Translations under genes and position numbers: made by a program
Origin: Streptomyces ruber
GTDB lineage: Bacteria; Actinomycetota; Actinomycetes; Streptomycetales; Streptomycetaceae
Reading direction: 5' to 3'
Length of the DNA stretch: 64,000 nucleotides
Assembly (NCBI RefSeq): GCF_014648075.1
Contig: NZ_BMQK01000001.1
Coordinates: 620,001 to 684,000, forward strand
In this document: positions 1-9,903 of the stretch, piece after piece
Layout of the letters: every line of letters begins with the position of its first letter
How positions within the stretch are numbered: position 1 is the first letter of the stretch
Notes under the pieces: generated by a model
Told to the model about the DNA's origin: nothing
The model's input: the letters and a program-made list of their open reading frames with translations, nothing else
Databases searched by the model: none

Positions 1-1353
1 CAGCTCCCGGACGTAACGGCCGAGGTAGTGCGGGAATGTGCCGTACGCCCGCGGATGCGGCTTGGCGCCCCGGAGGATGCCGTCGGAGCCGCCCGTGTGC
101 ACCCGGTGGCGCATGATCGCCCGGACGTTCTCCTCGTGCCCGACGTGCTGGAGGATCGTCGGGCCGAGCCGGTCGGCCAGCAGCAGCCGGCGGGCGGTGG
201 TCCACGGGGCCTCGCCGCGGGCGTCCGCCGACTCCTGGACCGTACGGCCCACGTACGGGGCCAGGGACGGGTCGGTCACGCCGGAGATCTCGATCGTGTC
301 CCACTCGATGGGCACGCCGTGACAGCCGTCCGCGCCGACGACCTCCAGATGGTGGCGGATCCGCTCGGCGGTGCCCTCGTCGGACAGCCGCCGCAGGGTC
401 TCCTCGGGTCCGCCCTCGCTCGCCCAGCTGGGCAGCATCGCCGCCAGGGTCGTGCTCCCGGGGAGGTAGGGATAGGTGTCCAGGGTGATGTCGGCGCCGG
501 CGGCCAGCGCCTCGTCCAGCAGCGCCAGCAGCTCGGGCGCGCGCCCCTTGTTCACGCCGAAGTTCATGGTGGCGTGGGTGAGATGGAGGGGGCAGCCCGC
601 CTCGCGGGTCACCTCGATCATCTCCCGGTACGCCGCCAGGGCGCCCGCCCCGTACGAGCGGTGGTGCGGGGCGTAGTAGCCCCCGTACCGGGCCACCACC
701 CGGCACAGCTCGGTGAGTTCGGCGTCCTTCGCGTACATGCCGGGCGTGTACGTCAGCCCGGACGACATGCCGACCGCGCCCTGCTCCATCCCCTCGGCGA
801 CCAGCCGCCGCATCCGCTCCAGCTCCCCGGCCGTGGCCTCGCGGTCCTCCCAGCCGACGGCGAGCGCGCGGACCGTGCCCTGCGGGACCAGATAGGCCGC
901 GTTGACGGCGATGCCCCGGCCGTCGAAACCGCGGTCGAGCCGGTCGAGGTACTCGCCGACCGACCGCCAGTCGAAGTCGATGTCGTCGCCGTACTCGTTC
1001 CAGCCGGTGATCGCCCGGCGGACACTGTCGAGAGTGCGGTCGTCGACGGGCGCGTACGACAGTCCATCCTGGCCGACGACCTCCAGGGTGACCCCCTGGG
1101 CGGCCTTCGCGCTGTGGTCCGGGTCGCGGAGGAGGGCGAGGTCGCTGTGGGCGTGCATGTCGATGAAGCCGGGGGAGAGGACCAAGCCCTCGGCGTCCAG
1201 CTCCCGCACCGCGGCCGGGCGCTGGCAGCCCGCCGCGGCGGCCTCCTTGACGATCGACACGATCCGCCCGCCGTCGACGACCACGTCGGCGCGGTACGAG
1301 GGGGCGCCGGAGCCGTCCACGACGTCGGCGTCCCGGATGACGAGGTCTTCCAC
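1..1353 (-). CDS. N-acyl-D-amino-acid deacylase (D-aminoacylase), 3' end outside window
   Basis: Amidohydrolase-superfamily enzyme that hydrolyses N-acyl-D-amino acids to free D-amino acids in the cytoplasm. The reading frame stays open for 451 codons to the window edge, so the C-terminus is missing. The N-terminus shows the metal-binding motif FIDMHAHSDL, and the far end of the visible part carries HTGGSDGILRGAKPHPRAYG, typical of bacterial D-aminoacylases. I chose the GTG at 1353-1351 because GGAGG lies five bases upstream. It follows the PLP enzyme on the same strand after a 25-base gap, so the two are very probably co-transcribed. The substrate side chain cannot be read from sequence. Confidence 0.9.
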   Translation of the reverse strand, partial: MEDLVIRDADVVDGSGAPSYRADVVVDGGRIVSIVKEAAAAGCQRPAAVRELDAEGLVLSPGFIDMHAHSDLALLRDPDHSAKAAQGVTLEVVGQDGLSYAPVDDRTLDSVRRAITGWNEYGDDIDFDWRSVGEYLDRLDRGFDGRGIAVNAAYLVPQGTVRALAVGWEDREATAGELERMRRLVAEGMEQGAVGMSSGLTYTPGMYAKDAELTELCRVVARYGGYYAPHHRSYGAGALAAYREMIEVTREAGCPLHLTHATMNFGVNKGRAPELLALLDEALAAGADITLDTYPYLPGSTTLAAMLPSWASEGGPEETLRRLSDEGTAERIRHHLEVVGADGCHGVPIEWDTIEISGVTDPSLAPYVGRTVQESADARGEAPWTTARRLLLADRLGPTILQHVGHEENVRAIMRHRVHTGGSDGILRGAKPHPRAYGTFPHYLGRYVREL

Positions 1354-1378
1354 AGCTGCCTCCGCTTCCTTGGTGCGC

Positions 1379-2692
1379 TCAGAAGAACGTACGGATGTAG
1401 TCGACCACCGTGCCGTCCGCCTCGACCAGAGGGATCAGCTGCCACTTGTCGAAGGACGTGCACGGGTGCGACAGGCCCAGGGACACCCAGTCGCCCACCT
1501 CCAGGTCCGCCTCGGCGGTGGTGGCGAGCCAGGCGTGCTGATCGGACAGGGAGGTCACCGTGATGCCCGTGGCGGGCCGTTCGGGACCGCCGGGGCGACG
1601 CACGGTCCGGGCGACCGGCAGGTCCAGGTCGTACGCCGCGTCCCGCTTGCCCGCGTTGACGAAGGCCTGTTCGGGCGAGGGCCGCGACACCACCTGGGTC
1701 CACAGGCGGAACGCGGGCTGGAGGGCGCCCTCCTCGGGCACCCGGACGAACGGCGTGACCCGGCCGTAGTAACCCTCGTCGTGCGAGACGTACGCGCCCG
1801 AGCGCAGCAGCTTCAGCACGGGCAGGGACAGCTCCGGAAGCCCGGCGAACACCTCGGCCACCGCGTCGAACCAGGCGCTGCCGCCCGCGCTGACCACGAT
1901 CTCGTCGAGTCCCGTGCCCGCGAACCGGCCCGCCCGGTCGAAGTCCTCCGCCAACGCGGCCAGCCGGCGCAGCCACGCCCGTACCCGCTCCGGGTCGGCC
2001 TCCGGCACCTCGCCCTCGTACCCGGCCACGCCCACCAGCCGCAGCGTCTCCGCCGCCGCCACCGCGTCGGCCACCGCCGCGCACTCCGCCTCCGTACGCA
2101 CCCCGGTGCGCGCCCCCTCGCCCGCGGCCAGTTCCACGACCACGTCCAGCGGGCGGGCGCCCGGCGCGGCGGCGGTGTCCCGCAGCGCCGCGTCCATCAG
2201 CTCGACACCGCGCACCGAGTCGACGTAACAGACGAGCCGGAAGTCCGGATCGGCGGCCAGCTCGGCGCCGATCCACCGGAGCGCGGCCGCGTCCACCACC
2301 TCGTTGGCGAGGAACACCCGGTCGACGCCGAACTCCCGCGCCACCCGCACCTGATGGGGCACCGCCAGCGTGATCCCCCACGCGCCGCGCTCGATCTGCC
2401 GCCGGAACAGCTGCGGGGCCATGGAGGTCTTGCCGTGCGGCGCGAAGGCGAGCCCGTGCCGGGCGGCGTAGCCCTCCATCAGGGCCAGGTTGTGCTCCAG
2501 GCGCTCGGCGGAGAGGGCGAGGACCGGGGTGGTGAAGCCGCCGGTGAAGAGGTTGCGGCGCTCGGCCGTCAGCTCGCCGACCGTGAGCCCGGCGGCGTCG
2601 GGAGGGAGTCCCTTGAAACGGTGGCCCACGGGCTCGGCGGCCAGTCCCGCGAAGGGGGCGGTTTCCGTAGCCGTACCTGTAGCCGTGCCCAT
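1379..2692 (-). CDS. DSD1-like D-serine/D-threonine dehydratase (PLP, alanine-racemase fold)
   Basis: 437-aa member of the fold-type III PLP family that includes D-serine dehydratase (DSD1) and D-threonine aldolase. Such enzymes deaminate or cleave D-hydroxy amino acids. The likely PLP lysine is K88 in FAPHGKTS. The C-terminal SHPC (H409, C411) fits the His-x-Cys zinc site of DSD1. Start ATG 2692 has AGGGAGGC just upstream. Upstream of the deacylase in the same operon, it would act on the D-amino acids that enzyme releases. If it works like DSD1 it yields 2-aminoacrylate, which explains the RidA gene across the control region. Many annotations say only 'amino acid deaminase'; the exact substrate is inferred. 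Confidence 0.85.
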   Translation of the reverse strand: MGTATGTATETAPFAGLAAEPVGHRFKGLPPDAAGLTVGELTAERRNLFTGGFTTPVLALSAERLEHNLALMEGYAARHGLAFAPHGKTSMAPQLFRRQIERGAWGITLAVPHQVRVAREFGVDRVFLANEVVDAAALRWIGAELAADPDFRLVCYVDSVRGVELMDAALRDTAAAPGARPLDVVVELAAGEGARTGVRTEAECAAVADAVAAAETLRLVGVAGYEGEVPEADPERVRAWLRRLAALAEDFDRAGRFAGTGLDEIVVSAGGSAWFDAVAEVFAGLPELSLPVLKLLRSGAYVSHDEGYYGRVTPFVRVPEEGALQPAFRLWTQVVSRPSPEQAFVNAGKRDAAYDLDLPVARTVRRPGGPERPATGITVTSLSDQHAWLATTAEADLEVGDWVSLGLSHPCTSFDKWQLIPLVEADGTVVDYIRTFF

Positions 2693-2710
2693 GGAGCCTC
2701 CCTGATGCCG

Positions 2711-2725
2711 TTGCGTGTATCGCAA
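2711..2725. promoter_or_regulatory. Candidate IclR operator
   Basis: TTGCG-TGTAT-CGCAA is a perfect 5-bp inverted repeat with a 5-base spacer in the 106-base gap between the divergent PLP-enzyme and IclR genes. IclR-family proteins bind such short palindromes, so this could serve both operons. The assignment is from position and symmetry only. Confidence 0.5.
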
Positions 2726-2731
2726 TGGGCG

Positions 2732-2761
2732 TTGTGCACTGCGCTCACGGCTGTCTAACAT
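2732..2761 (+). promoter_or_regulatory. Candidate promoter of the iclR-ridA-gntP operon
   Basis: TTGTGC (2732-2737) and TAACAT (2756-2761) are separated by 18 bases and resemble a vegetative sigma -35/-10 pair. Transcription would begin near 2768, about 30 bases before the IclR start. The adjacent palindrome lies just upstream of the -35. Confidence 0.4.
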
Positions 2762-2798
2762 CCCCGCTGACACCGGGTCAACGGAAGGGACACACGGC

Positions 2799-3563
2799 AT
2801 GAGCCAGAGCGTCGACCGCGCGCTGAGCATCCTGCCGCTGCTCGCCGAGGGGCCCGCCGACCTCGGCCGGGTCGCCGACCGGCTCGGCGTCCACAAGTCG
2901 ACGGCCCTGCGCCTGCTGCGCACCCTCCACGAGCACGGCCTCGTGTACCGCCAGCCCGACCAGCGCTACCGCCTCGGCGCCCGCCTCTTCGCCCTCGCCC
3001 AGGAGGCCGTCGAGAACCTGGACGTCCGCGAGATCGCCCACCCCCATCTCGTACGCCTCAACGAGGAGTGCGGGCACACCGTCCACCTCGCGGTGTACGA
3101 GGAGGACGAGGTCCTCTACATCGACAAGGTGGAGAGCCGCTATCCGGTGCGGATGTACTCGCGCATCGGCAGGCCCGTCGCGATCACGGTCGCCGCCGTG
3201 GCCAAGCTGCTCCTCGCCGACCTGCCCGAGGACCGCCGCCGCGCCCTCGCGGAACGGCTCGACTACCCGATGTACACCGCCCGTTCGACCCCCGACGCGG
3301 CCACCTTCCTGGAGGAACTGGCGAGGGTGCGCGAACAGGGCTGGGCCACCGATCTCGGAGGCCACGAGGAGTCCATCAACTGCGTCGGCGCCCCCATCCG
3401 CGGTGCCGACGGCCGGGTGGTCGCCGCGATGTCCCTCTCCGCCCCGAACGTCGTCGTCACCGCCGACGAACTCCTCGCCCTGCTCCCGCTGGTGCGCCGC
3501 ACCGCCGACGCCATCGGCCGGGAGTACTCGGGCACGACCCCGGCAGACACCCCCCATGACTGA
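2799..3563 (+). CDS. IclR-family transcriptional regulator
   Basis: 254-aa regulator with an N-terminal winged helix-turn-helix (residues 1-65, including VDRALSILPLLAEG and HKSTALRLLRTLHEHG) and a C-terminal IclR effector domain (about 80-250). Start ATG 2799 follows GGAAGGGA; an in-frame ATG further upstream at 2715 lacks this and lies inside the candidate promoter. It is transcribed away from the deaminase/deacylase operon and begins the ridA-gntP operon, so it probably controls both directions in response to a D-amino acid or a breakdown product. Confidence 0.9.
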   Translation: MSQSVDRALSILPLLAEGPADLGRVADRLGVHKSTALRLLRTLHEHGLVYRQPDQRYRLGARLFALAQEAVENLDVREIAHPHLVRLNEECGHTVHLAVYEEDEVLYIDKVESRYPVRMYSRIGRPVAITVAAVAKLLLADLPEDRRRALAERLDYPMYTARSTPDAATFLEELARVREQGWATDLGGHEESINCVGAPIRGADGRVVAAMSLSAPNVVVTADELLALLPLVRRTADAIGREYSGTTPADTPHD

Positions 3564-3572
3564 GGAAGCCGC

Positions 3573-4001
3573 ATGACCGACAGGACCGACGTGACCGCCA
3601 AGACCGCCCTCACCCCGAAGACCCACACCGTCCCGCCCGCGAAGTTCTCGCACGGTGTGCGGAAGGGGAACATCCTCCAGGTCGCCGGACAGGTCGGCTT
3701 CCTGCCGGCCGAGGAGGGCAAGCCCCCGACGCCCGCCGGCCCGACCCTGCGCGAGCAGACCCTCCAGACCCTCGCCAACGTCAAGTCGATCCTGGAGGAG
3801 GGCGGCGCGACATGGGACGACGTGATGATGATCCGCGTCTACCTCACGGACGTCGACCACTTCGCGGAGATGAACGCGATCTACAACGAGTACTTCGAGG
3901 AACAGCACCTCACCGCTCCGCCCGCCGCCCGCACGACCGTCTACGTGGGCCTGCCCGCGGGCCTCCTCATCGAGATCGACGCGTTGGCCGTACTCGGCTG
4001 A
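3573..4001 (+). CDS. RidA-family enamine/imine deaminase
   Basis: 142-aa protein of the RidA (YjgF/YER057c/UK114) family, which hydrolyses reactive 2-aminoacrylate and related enamines/imines to 2-keto acids. It keeps the family arginine in ARTTVYVGLP (R120) and the conserved C-terminal LLIEIDALAVLG. It has a 20-residue N-terminal extension rich in Thr and Lys. It starts 9 bases after the IclR stop. Next to a DSD1-like dehydratase its role is readily understood: it removes the toxic intermediate of D-serine or D-threonine breakdown. Confidence 0.9.
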   Translation: MTDRTDVTAKTALTPKTHTVPPAKFSHGVRKGNILQVAGQVGFLPAEEGKPPTPAGPTLREQTLQTLANVKSILEEGGATWDDVMMIRVYLTDVDHFAEMNAIYNEYFEEQHLTAPPAARTTVYVGLPAGLLIEIDALAVLG

Positions 4002-4119
4002 CTCCCGGACAACACACACGGTGCGGCGCCTCCTCGGCGCCGCACCGCGCCCCTCCCTGCCCGAAAACCCGAAAACCCGAAAGCCCGGAAGCAGCACGGA
4101 TCCACGCGGAGGACCTCGG

Positions 4120-5616
<1,497 letters not shown>

Positions 5617-5701
5617 ACGTGTGCGGGGTCCGTGTAGGCGTCTGATAACGAAGTCGGGGTTGGCTGTGTACGGCACAGGAACGTCGACCATACTGCCCGC
5701 T

Positions 5702-6475
5702 GTGGAGCAGCGCATAGGTTCGAGCAACCAGCCCCTGGACGCCGCATCGGTCAACGCCGCGTCGGTCAATCCGGCGTACATTCCCGGGCTCACGTCACCC
5801 GTGCCCGCGAAGCCGGAGAAGGCCGGGGACGTCGAGGACAAGGGCTCGCCGGAGACGGCGAAGCCCGCCGAGGAGCCGGAGACGAGACCGGACGCGGAAC
5901 CGGACGAGCAGCCGACCGAGAAGACGGACCGGACCGACGAGGGTCAGGAGGCCTCTGACGGCCCGGTCGACGGTCCGGTCTTCGAGGCCGCCGACCGCCG
6001 CGCGAGGATCGTGGCCGACCACACCGGCGTCCGGCTCGCCCTGGACGACCAGGAGTGCGAGTTCGGCTGGGACGAGGTCGGCGCCCTGGAGACGGAGACC
6101 TCGCGCTTCGGCAAGTTGTTCACCGTGACCGTGCACACGTCGGACCGCCGCTGGTACCCGATCGAGATCGAGGCGACGTCCCGCGCCCGCTTCAAGGAGT
6201 GGGACGCGCAGCTGGACGAGGTCCTGGACGCGTACTTCGAGGACGGCGAGACCGGCGACGACAGCGACGCCGGCACGGAGAAGACCACGGACGGCACGGA
6301 GAAGGCCGAGGACGACACCGTGAAGACCACGGACGACACCGTGAAGACCACGGACGACACCGTGAAGACCACGGACGACACCGTGAAGACCACGGACGAC
6401 ACCGAGAAGGCCACCGGAGCCGACAAGTCCGGTGAGTCGGGCCAGGACGACGACCGGAGCCGAGCGGAGCGCTAA
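5702..6475 (+). CDS. Conserved protein with PH-like domain and acidic repeat tail
   Basis: 257-aa protein of unknown function. An acidic, Pro/Glu-rich N-terminus (1-90) leads to a globular segment of about 90 residues (FGWDEVGALE, RRWYPIEIEA) that resembles the small PH-like fold of the protein at 13328. The tail is acidic and Thr/Lys-rich with four identical DDTVKTT units (about residues 204-231). I favour GTG 5702 (start of VEQRIGSSNQ): it has no ribosome site, but CATACT ends seven bases before it, as in Streptomyces leaderless transcripts. The stop overlaps that of the converging XRE gene by 3 bases. Confidence 0.7.
   Translation: MEQRIGSSNQPLDAASVNAASVNPAYIPGLTSPVPAKPEKAGDVEDKGSPETAKPAEEPETRPDAEPDEQPTEKTDRTDEGQEASDGPVDGPVFEAADRRARIVADHTGVRLALDDQECEFGWDEVGALETETSRFGKLFTVTVHTSDRRWYPIEIEATSRARFKEWDAQLDEVLDAYFEDGETGDDSDAGTEKTTDGTEKAEDDTVKTTDDTVKTTDDTVKTTDDTVKTTDDTEKATGADKSGESGQDDDRSRAER
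6311..6394 (+). repeat. Four perfect 21-bp tandem repeats within a coding region
   Basis: The unit GACGACACCGTGAAGACCAC plus G occurs four times head to tail (6311, 6332, 6353, 6374), and a partial fifth copy follows at 6395. The unit length keeps frame and encodes DDTVKTT. Exact identity including third positions indicates recent expansion by slippage. Confidence 0.95.
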
Positions 6476-7323
6476 CGCTCCGCTGCGGCGGTGAAGCGGT
6501 TCAGCCCGAGCACGGCGAGGAGCTGCAACTTCTCGTGCCCCTCGGTCCGCGGCGGAGCGGTGAGCACGAGCAGGGTCTGGGACTGGTCCTCGGTGAACAG
6601 TGCCTGGCAGTCCAGTTCGATCGCGCCGAGCTCGGGGTGGATCAGCGTCTTGTGGTCCTCGAACCGCTGTGCGACCTCGTGCCGTTCCCACAACGCGGCG
6701 AACTCCTCGCTCGCCGCCTGGAGCGTCCGTACGAGCTCACCGGCCCGCGACCGCGGGCCCCGCAGCCCGTGAGCGGCACGCAGGTTCGCGACCTGGGCGC
6801 GGCTCTGCCGGTCCCGGTCGGCCTCGGGATAGAGCAACCGCTCCGCCGGATCGGTGAACCAGCGGTAGACCGCGCTGCGGGCCGGACCCGTGTGGCTCGA
6901 CGCGTCGCCGAAGAGGGCGGCGGCCATGCCGTTCTGCACCAGCGTCTCGCCCAGGTCGGTCAGGACGAGCGCCGGGGTGTCGGTGAGCCGGTCGAGGACC
7001 CGCAGCAGGGCGGGGGCGACATGGGCGGAGGCCGACAGCGGCGTCGGCGCGTTGTGCCCGGCGACCCGGTACAGATAGGCGCGCTCGTCGCCCGTCAGCC
7101 GCAGTGCCCGGGCGAGCGAGGCCAGCATGTGCTCGCTGGGCTGCGGGCCGCGCCGCTGCTCCAGCCGTGTGTAGTAGTCGGTCGACATCACGGCGAGGGA
7201 CGCGACCTCCTCGCGTCGCAGACCACGGGTCCGCCGGCGCGCGCCTGTGGGGAGGCCGACGTCCTCCGGCTGGAGCGCCTCGCGGCGGCGGCGCAGGAAG
7301 TCGGCCAGTGCTGCACGGTCCAT
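6472..7323 (-). CDS. XRE-family regulator with MmyB-like ligand domain
   Basis: 283-aa protein: an N-terminal helix-turn-helix (residues 10-75, with TRGLRREEVASLAVMSTDYY and RLEQRRG) followed by a MmyB-like sensor domain (about 105-280), common in actinobacterial repressors. It is divergent from a short-chain dehydrogenase 101 bases away, a very common pair in Streptomyces in which the regulator controls the dehydrogenase. The ligand is unknown. Confidence 0.9.
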   Translation of the reverse strand: MDRAALADFLRRRREALQPEDVGLPTGARRRTRGLRREEVASLAVMSTDYYTRLEQRRGPQPSEHMLASLARALRLTGDERAYLYRVAGHNAPTPLSASAHVAPALLRVLDRLTDTPALVLTDLGETLVQNGMAAALFGDASSHTGPARSAVYRWFTDPAERLLYPEADRDRQSRAQVANLRAAHGLRGPRSRAGELVRTLQAASEEFAALWERHEVAQRFEDHKTLIHPELGAIELDCQALFTEDQSQTLLVLTAPPRTEGHEKLQLLAVLGLNRFTAAAER

Positions 7324-7424
7324 GGAAGCGATTCTGCCCCGGCGCCGGCGGGCGAGCCAGGGATCACCGGTCCCCCGACAAGCGGTCTCTGCACCCGCGG
7401 CGGCGGGCCTGTGACGCTCGATCC

Positions 7425-8189
7425 ATGAACATCTCCGGAAACACCATCTTCGTCCCCGGCGCCACCAGCGGCATCGGTCTCGCCCTCGCCCTCGCGCTGC
7501 AGGCCAAGGGCAACACGGTCATCGTCGGCGGACGGCGTACCGAGCTGCTGGAGCGGATCGCGGCCGAGCACCCCGGCATCGGCACCGTACGGGTCGACAC
7601 CACGGACGCCGCGAGCATCGACTCCGCCGCGAAGCAGGTGCTGGCGGACCACCCGGACCTCAACGTACTCGTCACGATGGCCGGCGTGATGCGCGTCGAG
7701 GACTGGCGCGATCCCGCGTCGTTCCTCGCCTCCGCCGAGTCCACGGTGACGACGAACCTGCTCGGTCCGATCCGGCTCATCGCCGCGTTCGTCGGGCACC
7801 TGCAGGCACAGCCGGACGCCACGATCATGACGGTCTCCTCGGGCCTGGCGTTCACGCCGCTGAAGGCCACGCCGAGCTACAACGCCTCCAAGGCCGCGAT
7901 CCACATGCTCAGCGAGTCCATCCGGCTCCAGCTCGCCGGCACCTCGGTGAAGGTCGTGGAACTGGAGCCGCCGGCCGTCCGCACCGCGCTGCTGCCCGGG
8001 CACGAGGACAACGAGCAGGCCATGCCGCTCGACGAGTTCGTCACGGAGGTGGTCGGCCTGATCGAGTCCCGGCCCGACGCCAGGGAGATCCAGGTCGAGC
8101 GCGTGAAGTTCCTGCGCTACGGCGAGGCCCGCGGCGACTACGACCAGGTCGTTGCGGCGGTCAACGGCGCCGACCCGCACGGGAAGTAG
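7425..8189 (+). CDS. Short-chain dehydrogenase/reductase (DltE-like)
   Basis: 254-aa classical SDR. The nucleotide-binding motif GATSGIG sits at residues 12-18 and the catalytic Tyr-x-x-x-Lys is SYNASK (Y152, K156), with the SSGLAF serine before it. It most resembles the DltE-like subgroup of cytosolic oxidoreductases. Start ATG 7425 opens the MNISGNTIFV segment that begins the Rossmann fold; the frame upstream is not homologous. The substrate is unknown. It is probably controlled by the divergent XRE regulator. Confidence 0.9.
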   Translation: MNISGNTIFVPGATSGIGLALALALQAKGNTVIVGGRRTELLERIAAEHPGIGTVRVDTTDAASIDSAAKQVLADHPDLNVLVTMAGVMRVEDWRDPASFLASAESTVTTNLLGPIRLIAAFVGHLQAQPDATIMTVSSGLAFTPLKATPSYNASKAAIHMLSESIRLQLAGTSVKVVELEPPAVRTALLPGHEDNEQAMPLDEFVTEVVGLIESRPDAREIQVERVKFLRYGEARGDYDQVVAAVNGADPHGK

Positions 8190-8191
8190 CC

Positions 8192-8286
8192 GGCCCCGCG
8201 CCCCTTACCGGAAGGGGCGCGGGGCTGTGTCGGAGCGACCGGCCACGACGCACCCGCGGTCGAACACCGAACCCGGCGGAGCGCTA
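8192..8286. repeat. Intergenic repeat, copy A, with a terminator-like hairpin
   Basis: The segment begins with a perfect 14-bp stem (8193-8206 with 8212-8225, loop ACCGG) that can end transcription of the SDR and the converging carboxypeptidase. The following sequence, CCGGCCACGACGCACCCGCG to CGGCGGAGC, is closely matched at 42021-42110. There too it lies between a plus-strand stop and the TAG of a minus-strand gene. Dispersed elements of this type are common in Streptomyces intergenic DNA. Confidence 0.8.
8193..8225. terminator. Hairpin terminator between SDR and carboxypeptidase
   Basis: GCCCCGCGCCCCTT pairs perfectly with AAGGGGCGCGGGGC around a 5-base loop. There is no T-run, as is usual in Streptomyces. 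It sits between converging genes and can work in both directions. Confidence 0.8.
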
Positions 8287-9660
8287 GGCGCAGTACTGCG
8301 CCTCCTTGCCGATCGCCCGGTACATGCAGTCCGCGTTCTCCAGCAGCTGGAGCACCGCCTCCCGGTTCCGCGACGTCTCCCGCTCGATGACCTCGTCGGG
8401 CGGGTAGAAACCGCCGCCGGAGGCGGACGACGGGTACATCTCGAAGGTGTAGGCGAAGATCTTCTGGTTGCCCCACAGCCAGTCGTCGATCGTGCCGTCG
8501 GTGATGTAGAGGTCGCTGGACTGCTGCGGCGTGTACCCGTTGCTGGCGGCCATCGACCGGCCGACCGTCGCGAAGGCGTTGCGGTCGTCGGCCGTCATGC
8601 CGGTGGTGGTGTCGGAGTAGGTGTGACCGAAGGGCCACAGCACCAGCTCGCTGTAGGTGTGCCAGTCGATGCTCGCCCTGATCTGCTGCTTGCCGCCCAC
8701 GACCCGGCTCCGCACGAAGTCGGCGACGACCTTGGTCTCGGGCGCGGACTCGGCCGCCGCACCGCGGTACGTCTCGGAGGACGCCGACCCGGACGAACCG
8801 CCGCAGCAGCCCCACCGGTAGCCCCAGTTGCGGTTGAGGTCGGTGCCTACGTACGACGAACCACTGTTGGGCTGGCGGTTCTTGCGCCACGAGCGGTAGG
8901 AGCCGGTGGCGATGTCGTACTCGCCGCCGTCCGGGTTGACGTCGGGGATGACCCAGATCTCGCGGTTGTTCACCATGCTGGTGATCCGGGAGTCGGACCC
9001 GTACCCCGCCCCGAACTCGCGGAGGAGGTACAGCGCCATCTCCACGGTGAGGTGTTCGCGGGCGTGCTGGTGGTGGGTGAACATCACCTCGGGCTCGGAC
9101 TCGTCCGTTCCCACGTTGTCGCTGATCTTCACCGCGATGATGTCCCGGCCCTGGTACGACGTGCCGATCACGCGCTTGCTCATGATGTTCGGGTACGCGG
9201 CGATCCGCTGGTTGATCTCCGCCGTCATCTCGGCGTAGTTGTGGTAGCGCGAGTCGGCCGAGGGGAAGTCGAAGGGCCGTACGTCGTCCTCACCGGCCGA
9301 CGACCGGTCGGGCGCCGCGCCCAGGGGACTGACGTCGTACCCGAGCCGTCGCAGCTGCTTGATCTGGTCGGCGCGCCCGGAGACGACGACGGTCTCCTCG
9401 TCGGCCTCGTCGACGGTGACCCCGGCCTGCTGGATCGCCGTGCGCGACGCGGGGCTCGTCCGCGCGTGGATCTCGTACTGGCGGACGTCGTCCGCCGAGG
9501 CCGCCGGCCGTCCGGCGCCGGACGCGGTGGCGTCGCCGGCCGTGGTGGCGGCCAGGGGGCCCGCGAGGGCGAGCGCCAGCAGGCTGGCGAGCACGGTGGT
9601 GCCGGCTCTGCGGCGCGGGGTCGCGCCGCGCAGGGCTGCGCCGCGGATGCGGAGTCGCAT
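8284..9660 (-). CDS. Secreted M14 zinc carboxypeptidase
   Basis: 458-aa secreted metallopeptidase of the carboxypeptidase A/T family, which removes C-terminal residues from peptides outside the cell. A signal peptide with an Arg-rich start and hydrophobic core (residues 20-45) is followed by a pro-region and the catalytic domain (about 135-455). Zinc ligands are H199 and E202 in HAREH, with a third His in IDWHTYSE. The catalytic Glu is in AYTFEMYP. Cys pairs near CCGG and at the end ([13 protein letters not shown]) suggest disulfides. AGGAG lies before the start, inside a short palindrome. Confidence 0.93.
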   Translation of the reverse strand: MRLRIRGAALRGATPRRRAGTTVLASLLALALAGPLAATTAGDATASGAGRPAASADDVRQYEIHARTSPASRTAIQQAGVTVDEADEETVVVSGRADQIKQLRRLGYDVSPLGAAPDRSSAGEDDVRPFDFPSADSRYHNYAEMTAEINQRIAAYPNIMSKRVIGTSYQGRDIIAVKISDNVGTDESEPEVMFTHHQHAREHLTVEMALYLLREFGAGYGSDSRITSMVNNREIWVIPDVNPDGGEYDIATGSYRSWRKNRQPNSGSSYVGTDLNRNWGYRWGCCGGSSGSASSETYRGAAAESAPETKVVADFVRSRVVGGKQQIRASIDWHTYSELVLWPFGHTYSDTTTGMTADDRNAFATVGRSMAASNGYTPQQSSDLYITDGTIDDWLWGNQKIFAYTFEMYPSSASGGGFYPPDEVIERETSRNREAVLQLLENADCMYRAIGKEAQYCA

Positions 9661-9665
9661 GAAGT

Positions 9666-9711
9666 CTCCTATAGGAGCGGGGTGGTCGTTCAGGAGCGGG
9701 GGTGGTCGTTC
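9666..9711. promoter_or_regulatory. Palindrome and tandem repeat upstream of the carboxypeptidase
   Basis: CTCCTATAGGAG (9666-9677) is a perfect 12-bp palindrome that includes the ribosome-binding site of the carboxypeptidase. Two near-identical units, AGGAGCGGGGTGGTCGTTC and the same with one extra G, follow head to tail (about 9673-9711). They could be regulatory; no binding protein is known. Confidence 0.4.
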
Positions 9712-9903
9712 CTACGACGTGCGCGGAGCCGCCGCCGGCCGTGGGGGAACCGGCGGCGCCTCCCGTGCGGGTGGCGCTCATGGTGCTGGCGTGCCATGTA
9801 CAGGTCAAGGGGGTGGGTCCGGCCATCCTGTCCTGTGTGCATTGCGCACTGATCGGCGCACGCCCCCTTGTGCACCCGCGCGGTATGCGCTTTCTTGATC
9901 GGC

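Noticed and set aside
6311..6394. Tandem repeats as a CRISPR array
   Set aside because: The units are contiguous without spacers, keep reading frame and encode an acidic tail.
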